Source of the DNA: an uncultured SAR86 cluster bacterium
Lineage (GTDB): Bacteria > Pseudomonadota > Gammaproteobacteria > Magnimaribacterales > Magnimaribacteraceae
Direction of reading: 5' to 3'
DNA length: 64,000 bases
NCBI GenBank assembly: GCA_902514295.1
Contig: CABXQE010000004.1
Location: forward strand, 1 to 64,000
The position numbers were made by a program, and so were the translations under genes. Position 1 is the stretch's first letter, and the number at the start of each line of letters is the position of its first letter. Below are positions 8,590-17,519 of the stretch, in pieces. The notes beneath the pieces are model-generated. The model saw only the letters and a list, made by a program, of their open reading frames with translations, was not told the DNA's origin and did not search any database.

Positions 8590-9801
8590 ATGAATTTACA
8601 ATTTACACAAGAAGAGCTCGATTTTCAAAAGGAAGTTAGAGATTGGATTAAAGAAAATTATCCTGATGACATGAAAGAGAGGTATATGAATGCCCCTAAT
8701 GGTCATGTAACTAAAGAAGAGCATGTAAAGTGGCAGCAAGCTTTATACTCAAAAGGATGGGCAGGTATAAATTGGCCTAAAGAGTATGGCGGTGCATCTT
8801 TTACTGCTTCTCAAAAGTATCTTTTTAGTAAAGAAATGGCATCAGCAAGGGCACCAGGGTTTACCGCCTTTGGTATCTCCATGGTATCTCCTGTAATAAT
8901 GGCTTTTGGAACAGACGTACAAAAGAAAAAATATCTTCCAGATATTTTATCTTCCAAGGTATGGTGGTGTCAGGGATATTCGGAGCCAGGATCAGGTTCT
9001 GATCTTGCGTCGCTCAAGACCAAAGCTGAAGACAAGGGTGACTATTATTTAGTTAATGGTGCTAAAACCTGGACTACTATGGCCCAGCATGCAGATATGA
9101 TCTTTTGTTTGGTTAGAACAAGCCAGGAAGATATAAAGCAAAAAGGTATCTCCTTCTTACTTATTGATATGCATTCTGAAGGCATTGAGGTTCAACCTAT
9201 AGACACTTTAGATAATACGCCAATAGGGCATCATGAAGTAAATACTGTCTTCTTTACAGATGTAAAAGTTCCGAAAGAAAATCTTATTGGAGAAGAAGGT
9301 AAGGGTTGGACTTACGCAAAGTATCTACTTGAATTTGAGAGAGGGAATGGTTATTCCTCTGAACTATACCAACAACTTCAACAATTAAAGGCAAAGGCAG
9401 AAACAGAAGATGCCAGTGGATGTAAGTTATCTGAAGATAAGAACTTTATGGAATCAATTGCTAAATTAGAAGTGCAAATCAACGCGATGGAAGCAACTGA
9501 ACTCAGAATATTAGGTAGTTTAACTGCTGGTCAAAATGTAGGACCTGAATCTTCGCTTCTTAAAACAAGAGGTACTGAGATAGGTCAGGCTATAACTGAG
9601 TTAGCTGTTGAATTAGTAGGTTATTACGGTATTCCTTTTAATAATCCAGGACCAGAAATTGGTAATAATGAGCCCGCCATAGGAAGTAAGTTTGCCAATA
9701 CCGCTGCTCCTAGATATTTCAATTATAGAAAAGCTAGTATTTATGCTGGATCAAATGAGGTCCAAAGAAATATAATGGCGAAGCTAGTTTTAGGTTTATA
9801 A
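8590..9801 (+). CDS. Acyl-CoA dehydrogenase family protein
   Basis: FAD-dependent alpha,beta-dehydrogenation of an acyl-CoA is the expected reaction. I place the start at ATG 8590 (MNLQFTQEELDF, 403 residues) because a GGGAGG ribosome site precedes it; an in-frame ATG at 8563 lacks one. The FAD-binding segment WCQGYSEPGSGSDLASLKT and the C-terminal YAGSNEVQRNIMAK are characteristic. In the latter, alanine occupies the place of the catalytic glutamate of medium-chain enzymes (YEGT), as in many bacterial FadE-like paralogues acting on unusual or bulky substrates. yaaA begins directly after its stop codon. The substrate is unknown. Confidence 0.92.
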   Translation: MNLQFTQEELDFQKEVRDWIKENYPDDMKERYMNAPNGHVTKEEHVKWQQALYSKGWAGINWPKEYGGASFTASQKYLFSKEMASARAPGFTAFGISMVSPVIMAFGTDVQKKKYLPDILSSKVWWCQGYSEPGSGSDLASLKTKAEDKGDYYLVNGAKTWTTMAQHADMIFCLVRTSQEDIKQKGISFLLIDMHSEGIEVQPIDTLDNTPIGHHEVNTVFFTDVKVPKENLIGEEGKGWTYAKYLLEFERGNGYSSELYQQLQQLKAKAETEDASGCKLSEDKNFMESIAKLEVQINAMEATELRILGSLTAGQNVGPESSLLKTRGTEIGQAITELAVELVGYYGIPFNNPGPEIGNNEPAIGSKFANTAAPRYFNYRKASIYAGSNEVQRNIMAKLVLGL

Positions 9802-10572
9802 ATGATTGCACTCATCGCCCCAGCAAAAAGATTAGATTATGATTCTGATTTATCCGTAGAAGACTTTTCTATTGCTGAACACTTGAAAGAAAGTAAGGAA
9901 CTTATAAAAGAATTACAAAAGAAAAGCCCAGAAGACCTTTCTTCCTTGATGGGCCTTAGTGTAAACCTTTCCATGCTTAATTTTGAAAGAAACATGAATT
10001 GGCAAGTTCCTAAAAAGCCTTCCAATGAAGTCAGACAAGCTATATTTGCTTTTAAAGGTGATGTTTACGTTGGGCTTGATTCAGAAACTCTAAGCAAATC
10101 AGATATTAAATACGCTCAAAAGAATCTTGCTATTTTGTCTGGGCTTTATGGTCTGTTAAAGCCTTTAGATCTTATGTATCCCTACAGACTTGAAATGGGA
10201 ACTAAAATGAAAAATGAAAAAGGCAAAAACCTATACGAGTTTTGGGGAAATAAAATCACAGAAAGTATTAATGTGCTTGCAAAAAAGAATAATTCAAAGG
10301 GCATAATAAATTTAGCTTCAGTAGAATATTTCACTTCAGTAAAAACAGAAAACCTAGACCTGCCTGTCTATAGTCCAGTCTTTAAAGATTTTAAAAATGG
10401 CAAATATAAAATTATTAGTTTTTTTGCAAAGAAAGCGCGAGGATCTATGGCTAGGTTTGTAATTCAAAACAAGATTAAAAAACCTGAAGATCTAAATAAG
10501 TTTAATTTAGACGGTTATAAGTACAGTAAAAAAGACTCTACCGAGTATTCGCCTGTATTTCTAAGAAATTAA
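9802..10572 (+). CDS. yaaA: YaaA family peroxide-stress protein
   Basis: 256-residue cytosolic protein of the YaaA (DUF328) family, which in E. coli limits free iron and protects DNA and proteins under hydrogen peroxide stress. Conserved stretches include IALIAPAKRLDY at the N-terminus, LSGLYGLLKPLDLMYPYRLEMGT in the middle and FAKKARGSMARFVI near the C-terminus. Length equals the family norm. It begins on the base after the acyl-CoA dehydrogenase stop, so translational coupling is likely; its own stop abuts the stop of the convergent isomerase gene. Confidence 0.93.
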   Translation: MIALIAPAKRLDYDSDLSVEDFSIAEHLKESKELIKELQKKSPEDLSSLMGLSVNLSMLNFERNMNWQVPKKPSNEVRQAIFAFKGDVYVGLDSETLSKSDIKYAQKNLAILSGLYGLLKPLDLMYPYRLEMGTKMKNEKGKNLYEFWGNKITESINVLAKKNNSKGIINLASVEYFTSVKTENLDLPVYSPVFKDFKNGKYKIISFFAKKARGSMARFVIQNKIKKPEDLNKFNLDGYKYSKKDSTEYSPVFLRN

Positions 10573-11424
10573 TTAAGAAGGTATTTCGCCATCTAGATAT
10601 TTCCTTCTAGGTAGCATGTCTTCAAATTCAGGATCTTTCTTATCTGCTTTAGCTTTAAAAGCCGCTGACATTTCATCGCCGATACCCATTGCGTTATTCC
10701 ATAAGGCTATGTGATTTAGTGACTCTTCTACCGTATGATCTCTGCCATAGTTTAGAGATTCTTTGGATCCGGCTATAGCAAGCGGTCCTTTAGAAGCAAT
10801 TTCTTTAGCAACCTCCATAACAGCTGTCATCATCTCGTCTTTGGTATCAAAAACTTTATTCACCAAACCGTGCTGCAAGGCTTCTTCAGGCATAAATCTT
10901 CTTCCTGTATAGGCCAGTTCTCTAACTATGCCTTCAGGAACAAGCCTAGGTATTCTTTGTAATGTTCCTACATCTGCCGCCATTCCAATATTTATTTCTT
11001 GGATACAAAAGAAAGCATCTTTAGTGCAGTAACGAAGGTCAGTTGCTGTGGCTAGATCTACACCTCCACCTATACAGGCACCTTGTATGGCAGAGATTAC
11101 AGGCATCCTTGCTTTTTCAAGACAAGTTATGGTGTGTTGTAGGTCTAAAGTCACTCTATAGGCAGATTCGCTCCTCATTCCGTTATGTGCGTTCGGAGGA
11201 GAGTCAGATGGAGCAAAATTTGCTAGATCCATACCGGCACAGAAATGTTTTCCTTCTCCAGAGAGCACTATTACTCTCGCAGAAGCATTGTCAGAAAGGT
11301 CTTCTACTAAGTGAGGCAATTCAGACCAGAAAGCCTTGTTCATGGAATTGAAATCATCCGGTCTATTCATTTTAACGTGTGCAATCTTGTCCTTAATTTC
11401 TACATCAAAACAGCTGTAATCCAT
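10573..11424 (-). CDS. Enoyl-CoA hydratase/isomerase, delta(3,5)-delta(2,4)-dienoyl-CoA isomerase type
   Basis: Crotonase-fold enzyme of 283 residues. The oxyanion-hole segments SGEGKHFCAGMDLANF and IQGACIGGGVDLATATD are clear. The segment EINIGMAADVGTLQRIPRL, with the acidic Glu and Asp positions, and the later NYGRDHTVEESLNHIALWN closely follow eukaryotic ECH1, which shifts 3,5-dienoyl-CoA to 2,4-dienoyl-CoA in unsaturated fatty-acid breakdown. This sub-family call rests on motif likeness from memory. A 55-residue ORF ends 14 bases before its ATG on the same strand, and an AAGGAG site lies between them. Confidence 0.9.
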   Translation of the reverse strand: MDYSCFDVEIKDKIAHVKMNRPDDFNSMNKAFWSELPHLVEDLSDNASARVIVLSGEGKHFCAGMDLANFAPSDSPPNAHNGMRSESAYRVTLDLQHTITCLEKARMPVISAIQGACIGGGVDLATATDLRYCTKDAFFCIQEINIGMAADVGTLQRIPRLVPEGIVRELAYTGRRFMPEEALQHGLVNKVFDTKDEMMTAVMEVAKEIASKGPLAIAGSKESLNYGRDHTVEESLNHIALWNNAMGIGDEMSAAFKAKADKKDPEFEDMLPRRKYLDGEIPS

Positions 11425-11438
11425 AATAAACTCCTTAT

Positions 11439-11606
11439 TTAAGTAGACCCTGTAATATTTATTATCTCGTCCACTTTTTCTTGTAATTCATCAACTAAAT
11501 CAAACGCCTTATTGTGAGGCAATACGACTTTCCTGTCTCTACTCAATAATTCAAGTCCTTTTTTTAGCTCTTGAGCGTTTTGTTTTAATTTTTCGTTATT
11601 TTCCAT
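11439..11606 (-). CDS. Small 55-residue hypothetical protein
   Basis: Translation from ATG at 11606 gives a short, charged, mostly helical protein (MENNEKLKQNAQELKKGLEL...VDELQEKVDEIINITGST) with heptad-like leucine spacing, suggesting a coiled coil. No signal peptide or cysteine is seen and I do not recognise a family. It ends 14 bases upstream of the dienoyl-CoA isomerase gene on the same strand and probably shares its transcript. The pattern of charged and hydrophobic residues looks like real coding sequence, but its short length leaves room for doubt. Confidence 0.5.
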   Translation of the reverse strand: MENNEKLKQNAQELKKGLELLSRDRKVVLPHNKAFDLVDELQEKVDEIINITGST

Positions 11607-11665
11607 ATTAATCTTTCATGTGAGATATTTGTGAGCTATTGTAGAAGAAAAGACTTTTTTGACAA

Positions 11666-12478
11666 ATGAAAGAATCGCAATTGGTAGAATTAATAGATGG
11701 AGCTTTAGAGGTAGCCGATAGAGCTTCTCAGAAAGTTTTAGAAATTTATCATTCAGAAGACTTTAAATTTGAGAGCAAGCAAGATGGTTCCCCTGTAACT
11801 GAGGCAGATATAGCTTCTCATCAAATTCTAAATACAGGCCTTATTAAGTTAAATAATAATATTCCTATTTTGTCTGAAGAAGGAAATGCCAATGCTAAAC
11901 AAGATGAGAGTTTATTTTGGTTGATAGATCCGCTTGATGGGACTAAGGAATTTATTAATAGAAACGGAGAATTTACTGTAAATATAGCTCTAATTGAGCA
12001 GGGAGTTCCTATTTTAGGAGTAGTCTTCTCGCCAGCGGTGGAAGAAAATTTTTTCGGCGCAATTAATATAGGGGCATATAAAGTTAAAGGAACAGAAAGA
12101 ACAAATATCTCGCCTAAAAAACAAAAAGAAGATGAATGCCATGTGACTCTAAGTAAGAGCCATAAAAGTAAAGACGATGAATGGTTTATTGACGAGTGCA
12201 AAAAGCGTTTTGGTGTTGTGCATGAAATTCCTACAGGCAGTTCATTAAAACTATGCAAGGTAGCTGAAGGAAAAGCAGATATTTATTCCAGATTGGGGCC
12301 TACTTATCAATGGGACATTGCAGCAGGACAGGCGGTGGTTGAATCTGCTGGCGGAGTTGTAAATGATTTATCAGGTAGCCCGTTGAGTTACAAATTTGAC
12401 CCTGAACTAAAGAACCCCCATTTTTATTGCGCAGGCGATAGAGAATTCCATTGGTCGGAGTTGTTTAAAGAGAATTAA
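11666..12478 (+). CDS. cysQ: 3'(2'),5'-bisphosphate nucleotidase CysQ
   Basis: Cytosolic or membrane-associated magnesium phosphatase that removes 3'-phosphoadenosine 5'-phosphate formed in sulfate assimilation. The 270-residue protein has the lithium-sensitive phosphatase motifs: SEEGNA, DPLDGTKEFI and WDIAAGQAVVESAGG. Length is slightly above E. coli CysQ (246). The last four bases (TTAA) are shared with the convergent oxidoreductase gene, whose stop codon uses three of them. An inositol monophosphatase is the alternative, but the DPLDGTKEF form favours CysQ. Confidence 0.92.
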   Translation: MKESQLVELIDGALEVADRASQKVLEIYHSEDFKFESKQDGSPVTEADIASHQILNTGLIKLNNNIPILSEEGNANAKQDESLFWLIDPLDGTKEFINRNGEFTVNIALIEQGVPILGVVFSPAVEENFFGAINIGAYKVKGTERTNISPKKQKEDECHVTLSKSHKSKDDEWFIDECKKRFGVVHEIPTGSSLKLCKVAEGKADIYSRLGPTYQWDIAAGQAVVESAGGVVNDLSGSPLSYKFDPELKNPHFYCAGDREFHWSELFKEN

Positions 12479-13437
12479 CCTAAAGAGAGAACAAGTTTCC
12501 CAATATTTTGATTATCTTCCATAATCTGATGGGCTTTTTCAGTTTCCGATATATCTAAAACTTCATGAATTACAGGTTTTATTTGATTTGATTCAATAAA
12601 AGGCCAAACTTTCTCATGCAGTTCATTCATAACTATTTTTTTGAGCTCTTCACTTCTGGCCCTAATAGTGGACCCTATAATCCTCTGCCTTTTCATCATT
12701 AGATGGCCTAAGTTTATATTTGCCTCCATTCCACCCATTAACCCTATGATAATTAATCTTCCTTCAAGACCTAACATCTTTAAGTTGTCTTCAAAATAAT
12801 TTGCACCTACCGGGTCTAATATTATGTCGAATCCTTCAGGGACCCAACTTTGAACTTCACTAAACATTTTATCGCCTCTAACTGCACCTCCAGAAGCACC
12901 TAAGTTCATACAATACTTGATTTTTTCCTCATTACCCGCAGTTACAAAACTTTCACAGTTAAATGCTTTACAAAGCTGAATACCTGCAGTGCCGATTCCA
13001 CTTGCTCCAGCATGAAATAAAACCTTGTTGTTGTTTGTTAAATTACCTTCGATAAAAAGATTTAACCAGCAAGTGGCGTAAACCTCAGGAAGAGAGGAAG
13101 CTTCCTCCCAGTTTAGATTGGTAGGCTTTGGTATGGCTTGGAATTCTGGGCAAGCAACGTATTCCGCGTAACCTCCTCCCGCAAGAAGTGCGCAAACTTC
13201 ATCACCAACCCTTCTTGATGTTACCTTTTTACCAACGGCATCAACAATTCCGCTGCATTCTAACCCCAATATCTCGCTAGCCCCAGGAGGAGGAGGGTAA
13301 AGCCCTTTCTTCTGCATTAAATCTGCACGATTAACCGCAGTAGACTTAACTTTGATAAGAATATCATAAGGTCCAACTAATGGCATTTCCGCTTCATGCA
13401 GAGCTACTTTGCCGTCAATAACTTCTATAGATTTCAT
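12475..13437 (-). CDS. NAD(P)H quinone oxidoreductase, zinc-independent MDR family
   Basis: 320-residue medium-chain dehydrogenase/reductase of the zeta-crystallin/PIG3 type. The N-terminal GroES-like domain holds VNRADLMQKKGLYPPPPGAS and LGLECSGIVDAVG; the nucleotide-binding loop is HAGASGIGTAGIQLCKAF. The cysteine and histidine ligands of zinc alcohol dehydrogenases are absent. The RADLMQKKGLYPPPPGAS form is typical of bacterial PIG3-like quinone reductases. It reads away from rpoH and its stop overlaps that of cysQ by four bases. The physiological acceptor is unknown. Confidence 0.9.
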   Translation of the reverse strand: MKSIEVIDGKVALHEAEMPLVGPYDILIKVKSTAVNRADLMQKKGLYPPPPGASEILGLECSGIVDAVGKKVTSRRVGDEVCALLAGGGYAEYVACPEFQAIPKPTNLNWEEASSLPEVYATCWLNLFIEGNLTNNNKVLFHAGASGIGTAGIQLCKAFNCESFVTAGNEEKIKYCMNLGASGGAVRGDKMFSEVQSWVPEGFDIILDPVGANYFEDNLKMLGLEGRLIIIGLMGGMEANINLGHLMMKRQRIIGSTIRARSEELKKIVMNELHEKVWPFIESNQIKPVIHEVLDISETEKAHQIMEDNQNIGKLVLSLG

Positions 13438-13532
13438 CCGAGATATTATAGTTTTTCACTAATATTAATGGGAAATTTTTAAAATTTTTGCTCCATTTTA
13501 AAGTTATTGGTTTTTTACAAAATTGGTTAAAT

Positions 13533-13562
13533 TTGCATCAATATTCACTAAAACTGTAGAAT
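13533..13562 (+). promoter_or_regulatory. Putative rpoH promoter with very short leader
   Basis: TTGCAT (13533-13538), an 18-base spacer and TAGAAT (13557-13562) resemble a sigma-70 promoter. Transcription would begin near 13569, only about five bases before the rpoH ATG at 13574, and no ribosome site is seen there. A more upstream promoter may exist. Confidence 0.35.
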
Positions 13563-13573
13563 TCACTTAAATT

Positions 13574-14467
13574 ATGGCAAAAAAGGAAATAAAAAAGGAA
13601 AAAATACCAGGTACAGGCCTCCAAGGGATGGAAGCATTGACACCTGGAGGCGACCTGCAAGCCTACATAAATTCTGCGCACAGCATCGGGGTACTAACGC
13701 CCGAAGAAGAAAAGAAGCTGGCTGAAGATTTGTACTATAGAAACGACCTAGATGCCGCAAGAAAGCTAGTTTTAGCCCACTTAAGGTTTGTTATTTATAT
13801 TGCTAAAAGTTATTCAGGTTATGGCCTATCTGAAGCAGACCTGATTCAAGAGGGGAACATAGGCCTTATGAAGGCTATTAGAAAATTTAACCCTGAAATG
13901 GGAGTCAGAGTGGTTTCTTTTGCTGTCCACTGGGTAAAGGCTGAAATTCATGAATATGTTCTAAAGAATTGGAAAATAGTAAAAATAGCTACCACAAAAG
14001 CACAGAGAAAATTATTTTTTAATCTTCGAGGGAAGAAAAAAGGACTGGAATGGTTTACTGAAGAAGAAATAGAACAAGTCGCTAAAGATTTAGGGGTTAA
14101 ACCTTCAGAAGTAAGGGAAATGGAAAAAAGACTTAGTGGGTCAGATATGTCCTTCGATCCTTTATCTGAGTCTGATGACGACGAAGCTTCTTTTGCTCCT
14201 TCTCAATATTTAGAAGATGAAGAAGCAGACCCTGCAGATATATTTGAAAACCGATCGCATAGTGAAGAAAGCACTTCTCAACTTTATGAGGCCATTAATC
14301 AACTGGATGATAGAAGTAGAGACATACTCCAAGACAGATGGCTAGCCGATGAAAAGATGACACTTCATGATTTAGCTGAGAAATATGAAATCTCGGCTGA
14401 AAGAGTGAGGCAAATTGAAAAGAATGCCATGAAAAAAGTTAAGCAGTCTATTGCCTCAGGTCTTTAG
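13574..14467 (+). CDS. rpoH: RNA polymerase heat-shock sigma factor RpoH (sigma-32)
   Basis: 297-residue group 3-like sigma factor directing heat-shock transcription. Region 2 is clear ([61 protein letters not shown]), followed by the sigma-32-specific RpoH box QRKLFFNLR. Region 4 ends with [27 protein letters not shown], a helix-turn-helix for the -35 element. The segment between regions 2 and 4 is rich in Asp, Glu and Ser. A normal length and all motifs indicate a functional gene. trmB follows without any gap. Confidence 0.96.
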   Translation: MAKKEIKKEKIPGTGLQGMEALTPGGDLQAYINSAHSIGVLTPEEEKKLAEDLYYRNDLDAARKLVLAHLRFVIYIAKSYSGYGLSEADLIQEGNIGLMKAIRKFNPEMGVRVVSFAVHWVKAEIHEYVLKNWKIVKIATTKAQRKLFFNLRGKKKGLEWFTEEEIEQVAKDLGVKPSEVREMEKRLSGSDMSFDPLSESDDDEASFAPSQYLEDEEADPADIFENRSHSEESTSQLYEAINQLDDRSRDILQDRWLADEKMTLHDLAEKYEISAERVRQIEKNAMKKVKQSIASGL

Positions 14468-15130
14468 GTGACCTTTAACAGCAAGCCTAAAAGTTTTGTA
14501 ACTAGGCAGGGGAGAATAACTGCTAACCAAAAAAAGGCGCTTGATTCATTTTGGAATCAGTACATCATCTGTGAGCTTTCTGAAATACAAGAATTTATCC
14601 GAGGAAGCTATTCTTTATTGGACATAGGGTTTGGTGCTGGAGAAACATTAGTCAGCATAGCTCAAAAAAAGAAAGACATAAGTTTGCTAGGGGCAGAAGT
14701 CTATTTATCTGGCATAGGTAATGTTTTGAGCAAGGCTGATAAGTTTAATTTAGACAATATAAGAATTGTTAGTGAAGACGCAGAAGACTTACTTCAAAAT
14801 AAGATACCTGATAGCAGCTTTGACGCCATTATTATGTTTTACCCCGATCCATGGCCCAAAAGAAGACATCACAAAAGAAGGTTAATTAAAAAAGAGTTTA
14901 TAGAGTTGCTAAATAAGAAGTTAAAGCCTAAAGGAGTTTTTTATTTTAAGACAGACTGGAAAGATTATTTTGATAAGGTTAATTATTTATTTGAAGGCCC
15001 AAATTGGGAAGAATTAAATGTAAGAGATCTTGAAAAGCATTTAAGAGACATTCCTCCAACATCTTTTGAAAAGAAAGCAATACAAGCAAATAGATCTTTA
15101 AATACAAAGATAGTAAAGAAAGTTAATTAA
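14468..15130 (+). CDS. trmB: tRNA (guanine-N7-)-methyltransferase TrmB
   Basis: SAM-dependent methylation of G46 in the tRNA variable loop. The 220-residue protein has the SAM-binding segment LLDIGFGAGETLVSIAQKK and the family signature FYPDPWPKRRHHKRRL. The start is GTG at 14468, the base directly after the rpoH stop codon, and reads into MTFNSKPKSFVTRQGRIT, the usual N-terminus. Co-transcription with rpoH is likely. The 3' end overlaps the convergent rdgB gene by 8 bases. Confidence 0.95.
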   Translation: MTFNSKPKSFVTRQGRITANQKKALDSFWNQYIICELSEIQEFIRGSYSLLDIGFGAGETLVSIAQKKKDISLLGAEVYLSGIGNVLSKADKFNLDNIRIVSEDAEDLLQNKIPDSSFDAIIMFYPDPWPKRRHHKRRLIKKEFIELLNKKLKPKGVFYFKTDWKDYFDKVNYLFEGPNWEELNVRDLEKHLRDIPPTSFEKKAIQANRSLNTKIVKKVN

Positions 15131-15707
15131 TCAAAGAAGGCAACATATCTTTTATTACCTCAAAAGCCTTAGATCTATGACTTATTTTATTCTTTTCATC
15201 CTTCTCCATTTCGGCTAAATGCAAGTTATACTTTGGTAAAAGAAATATAGGGTCATAACCAAAACCCCTTTCTCCCTTAAATTCTTCAGCAATCTCACCC
15301 TCTAAAGTGCCTTCTGCAAAAACTGTTTCTCCTTCATTAAACCCTAACAAACAGCACTTGAATCTTGCTGTTCTACTTTCTTTTGTGACACTGGTCATGT
15401 GGTTTAATAATTTCTTGCAATTATCTAGGTCTGAGCCAGAAGAAGAGTACCTAGCAGAATAAACTCCCGGATTTCCATTTAGAGCATCTACCTCCAAGCC
15501 TGAATCATCTGCAAGCGCAGGCATTTGGAAATATTCAGAAACATATCTTGCTTTGATGAGCGCATTTTCTTTAAACGTTTCTCCTGTTTCTTCAGGCATT
15601 TCCTGCAATTCTCCAGGAATAGCGATGAATTCAAAATCCATCCCTTTAGAAAGTTGCTGGAACTCTTTAAGTTTTCCCTGATTTTGGGTGGCCAATATAA
15701 TTTTCAC
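15123..15707 (-). CDS. rdgB: dITP/XTP pyrophosphatase RdgB (HAM1 family)
   Basis: Cytosolic enzyme that hydrolyses non-canonical purine nucleoside triphosphates. The 194 residues contain all family motifs: ATQNQGKLKEF at the N-terminus, ENALIKARY, LADDSGLEVDALNGNPGVYSARY, GFGYDPIFLLP and SHRSKA near the C-terminus. It overlaps the upstream metW by four bases and forms the tail of a metX-metW-rdgB unit. A second house-cleaning gene (MazG-like) lies near the left end of the window. Confidence 0.96.
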   Translation of the reverse strand: MKIILATQNQGKLKEFQQLSKGMDFEFIAIPGELQEMPEETGETFKENALIKARYVSEYFQMPALADDSGLEVDALNGNPGVYSARYSSSGSDLDNCKKLLNHMTSVTKESRTARFKCCLLGFNEGETVFAEGTLEGEIAEEFKGERGFGYDPIFLLPKYNLHLAEMEKDEKNKISHRSKAFEVIKDMLPSLIN

Positions 15708-16291
15708 TTAGAGATCTTATATATCGCCGAAGCTCCAAATAGGTTAGGCCAAGCTCTGGTAAAGACGTTCGAGTGACCAGATGAATTGAATGATATTTTT
15801 TGTGTTATTTGAATTGACGTTTCAGAACAAAGTAACTCGAAATCTTCCAAGGTGCAAAGATGGATATTTGGAGTATCAAACCAACTTTCAGGCAATGGAT
15901 CAGTTATAGGCATTTTGCCGGTTAACAGAAGACTAAGCCTCGTTCTCCAATGACCAAAGTTAGGAATAGTCACTATGCAATCATTTCCTATCCTAGTAAT
16001 TTCTTGTAAAGCTTTTCTTGGGTCTTTTAAGACCTGTATAGTTTGACTCATTATGACTACATCAAAGCTGTTATCTATAAAATTATCCAAGCCCTCATCA
16101 ATATTCTGCTCAATTACATTGATTCCACTGGCTACACACTCATTAATGTTTGAACCGTCTATTTCAACTCCCACTGCCTTGATATCTTTTGAAGAGATTA
16201 GGTCTAATAATATTTCTCCTTTACCGCACCCTAGATCTAAGACCGAGGAGTTCTGAGTGACCCAATTATTTATAATTTCCAGAGTCTTCAT
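15704..16291 (-). CDS. metW: Methionine biosynthesis protein MetW
   Basis: 195-residue class I methyltransferase-fold protein that accompanies MetX; MetW is thought to support the homoserine acyltransferase. The SAM-binding-like motif VLDLGCGKGEILLDL lies near residue 16, and the family segments QNIDEGLDNFIDNSFDVVIMSQTIQVL and ITIPNFGHWRTRLSLLLTGKMP are well kept. Its ATG follows the metX stop codon with no gap. It should fall under the SAM-responsive leader ahead of metX. Confidence 0.94.
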   Translation of the reverse strand: MKTLEIINNWVTQNSSVLDLGCGKGEILLDLISSKDIKAVGVEIDGSNINECVASGINVIEQNIDEGLDNFIDNSFDVVIMSQTIQVLKDPRKALQEITRIGNDCIVTIPNFGHWRTRLSLLLTGKMPITDPLPESWFDTPNIHLCTLEDFELLCSETSIQITQKISFNSSGHSNVFTRAWPNLFGASAIYKISK

Positions 16292-17404
16292 TTAATTTCC
16301 TAAAAATGCGGTTAATGCGCTTACGTATCTATCTTCAGCAAAGAGAAATGAGTCATGCCCATGTGATGATTCTATCTCTAGGTAAGTGGTGTCTTTTTCT
16401 GCAGCCAACAAAGCATTTACTATTTCCTTAGATCTTTCAGGTGAAAATCTCCAATCACTTGAAAATGAAATAACCATAATTTTAGCCTTTATGGTTTCAA
16501 ATGCTTTAACCAAATCACCTTTATAATTTTCTGCTGGGTCATAATAGTCTAAAAGTTTTGTCATCAAGAGATAGGTGTTTGCATCAAAAGACTCTGAAAA
16601 TACATCGCCTTGATGTCTAAGGTAACTTTCAACTTCAAACTCAACATCAAAACCAAAATTTAATTTTCCTTCTTTAAGTTCTCTTCCAAATTTATCTCGC
16701 ATAGCTTCGTCAGATAGGTAAGTTATATGACCTACCATCCTGGCCAATCTAAGACCTGTTTTTGGAGATTTCTCTGAATCAAGGTACTTGCCTTCTTGGA
16801 AATCTGGATCAGTGATAATTGCTTGTCTAGCAACTTCATTAAAAGCTATGTTTTGTGCACTAAGTTTAGGAGCTGCAGCAATTACTGCTGCCTTGGAGAT
16901 TCTGTCAGGGAACAAACGGCACCATTCAAGAGCCTGCATCCCTCCAAGACTACCTCCAATGGCTGCATGCCAACATTTTATATTTAAATGATCAGCTAGC
17001 TGCGCCTGGCTGTTAACCCAGTCCTTTACCGTAATCACTGGAAAATCAGGCCCATAATATCTCTGGGTTTCAGGGTCAACAGAAGAAGGACCAGTGGAGC
17101 CATGACACCCACCAATATTATTTGGGCAAACCACAAAGAATTTATTTGTGTCTATTGCTTTGCTAGGGCCTATTAAGGCATCCCACCATCCAAGTCTCTC
17201 ATTCTCATCTTTATAATAACCAGCAGCATGATGATTCCCGCTTAAGGCGTGGCATATTAAGATAGCGTTAGAGGCATCAGAATTTAACTCTCCATACGTT
17301 TCATAAGTTAGCTCTATATTTTTAAGGGTTTTACCGCATTCAAGCAATAGATCACTAGGCAACTTAAATATTTGCTCTGTTACTTTTCCTACACTTTCAG
17401 TCAT
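16292..17404 (-). CDS. metX: Homoserine O-acyltransferase MetX
   Basis: Alpha/beta-hydrolase-fold enzyme that acylates homoserine (acetyl or succinyl donor) in the first committed step of methionine synthesis. The 370 residues include [14 protein letters not shown], the nucleophile elbow [12 protein letters not shown] and the C-terminal catalytic histidine region SSHGHDSFL. Acetyl and succinyl specificities evolve in this family, so the donor is not assigned. The ATG at 17404 directly follows the U-tract of a terminator hairpin, and no ordinary ribosome site is visible; a SAM-sensing leader lies upstream. metW is fused end-to-start downstream. Confidence 0.96.
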   Translation of the reverse strand: MTESVGKVTEQIFKLPSDLLLECGKTLKNIELTYETYGELNSDASNAILICHALSGNHHAAGYYKDENERLGWWDALIGPSKAIDTNKFFVVCPNNIGGCHGSTGPSSVDPETQRYYGPDFPVITVKDWVNSQAQLADHLNIKCWHAAIGGSLGGMQALEWCRLFPDRISKAAVIAAAPKLSAQNIAFNEVARQAIITDPDFQEGKYLDSEKSPKTGLRLARMVGHITYLSDEAMRDKFGRELKEGKLNFGFDVEFEVESYLRHQGDVFSESFDANTYLLMTKLLDYYDPAENYKGDLVKAFETIKAKIMVISFSSDWRFSPERSKEIVNALLAAEKDTTYLEIESSHGHDSFLFAEDRYVSALTAFLGN

Positions 17405-17436
17405 AAAAAAACCTGTTGGCTCAAGCTAACAGGTTT
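17405..17436 (-). terminator. Intrinsic terminator abutting the metX start codon
   Basis: On the minus strand a 12-bp hairpin (AACCTGTTAGCT / AGCCAACAGGTT with one G-U pair, two-base loop) is followed by seven T residues and then the metX ATG at once. It would stop transcription before metX or hide the start region. Its outer 5' bases (17433-17436) can pair instead with 17461-17468, so the two structures compete. Confidence 0.8.
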
Positions 17437-17495
17437 AATTCAATGCATTAGCTGTATTTCAATTAAACGCCCGCAAGCTGTCTCAAATCGGCGAA
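17437..17495 (-). promoter_or_regulatory. SAM-II/SAM-V class riboswitch aptamer ahead of metX
   Basis: Minus-strand RNA with stem CGCC (17490-17493) / GGCG (17468-17471) closing a loop GAUUUGAGACAGCUUGCG, followed by an A/U-rich linker and the strand ACAGCUAAUGCAUUG. The order GAUUU...UUGC in the loop and AGCUAA downstream matches the pseudoknot core of SAM-II, and more loosely SAM-V, riboswitches, recalled from the published consensus. The 3' strand lies before the terminator at 17405-17436. Position ahead of metX is the classic SAM-II location. Class II versus V cannot be settled here. Confidence 0.75.
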
Positions 17496-17519
17496 GTAAC
17501 AATTATATTGAAAGTTTAA

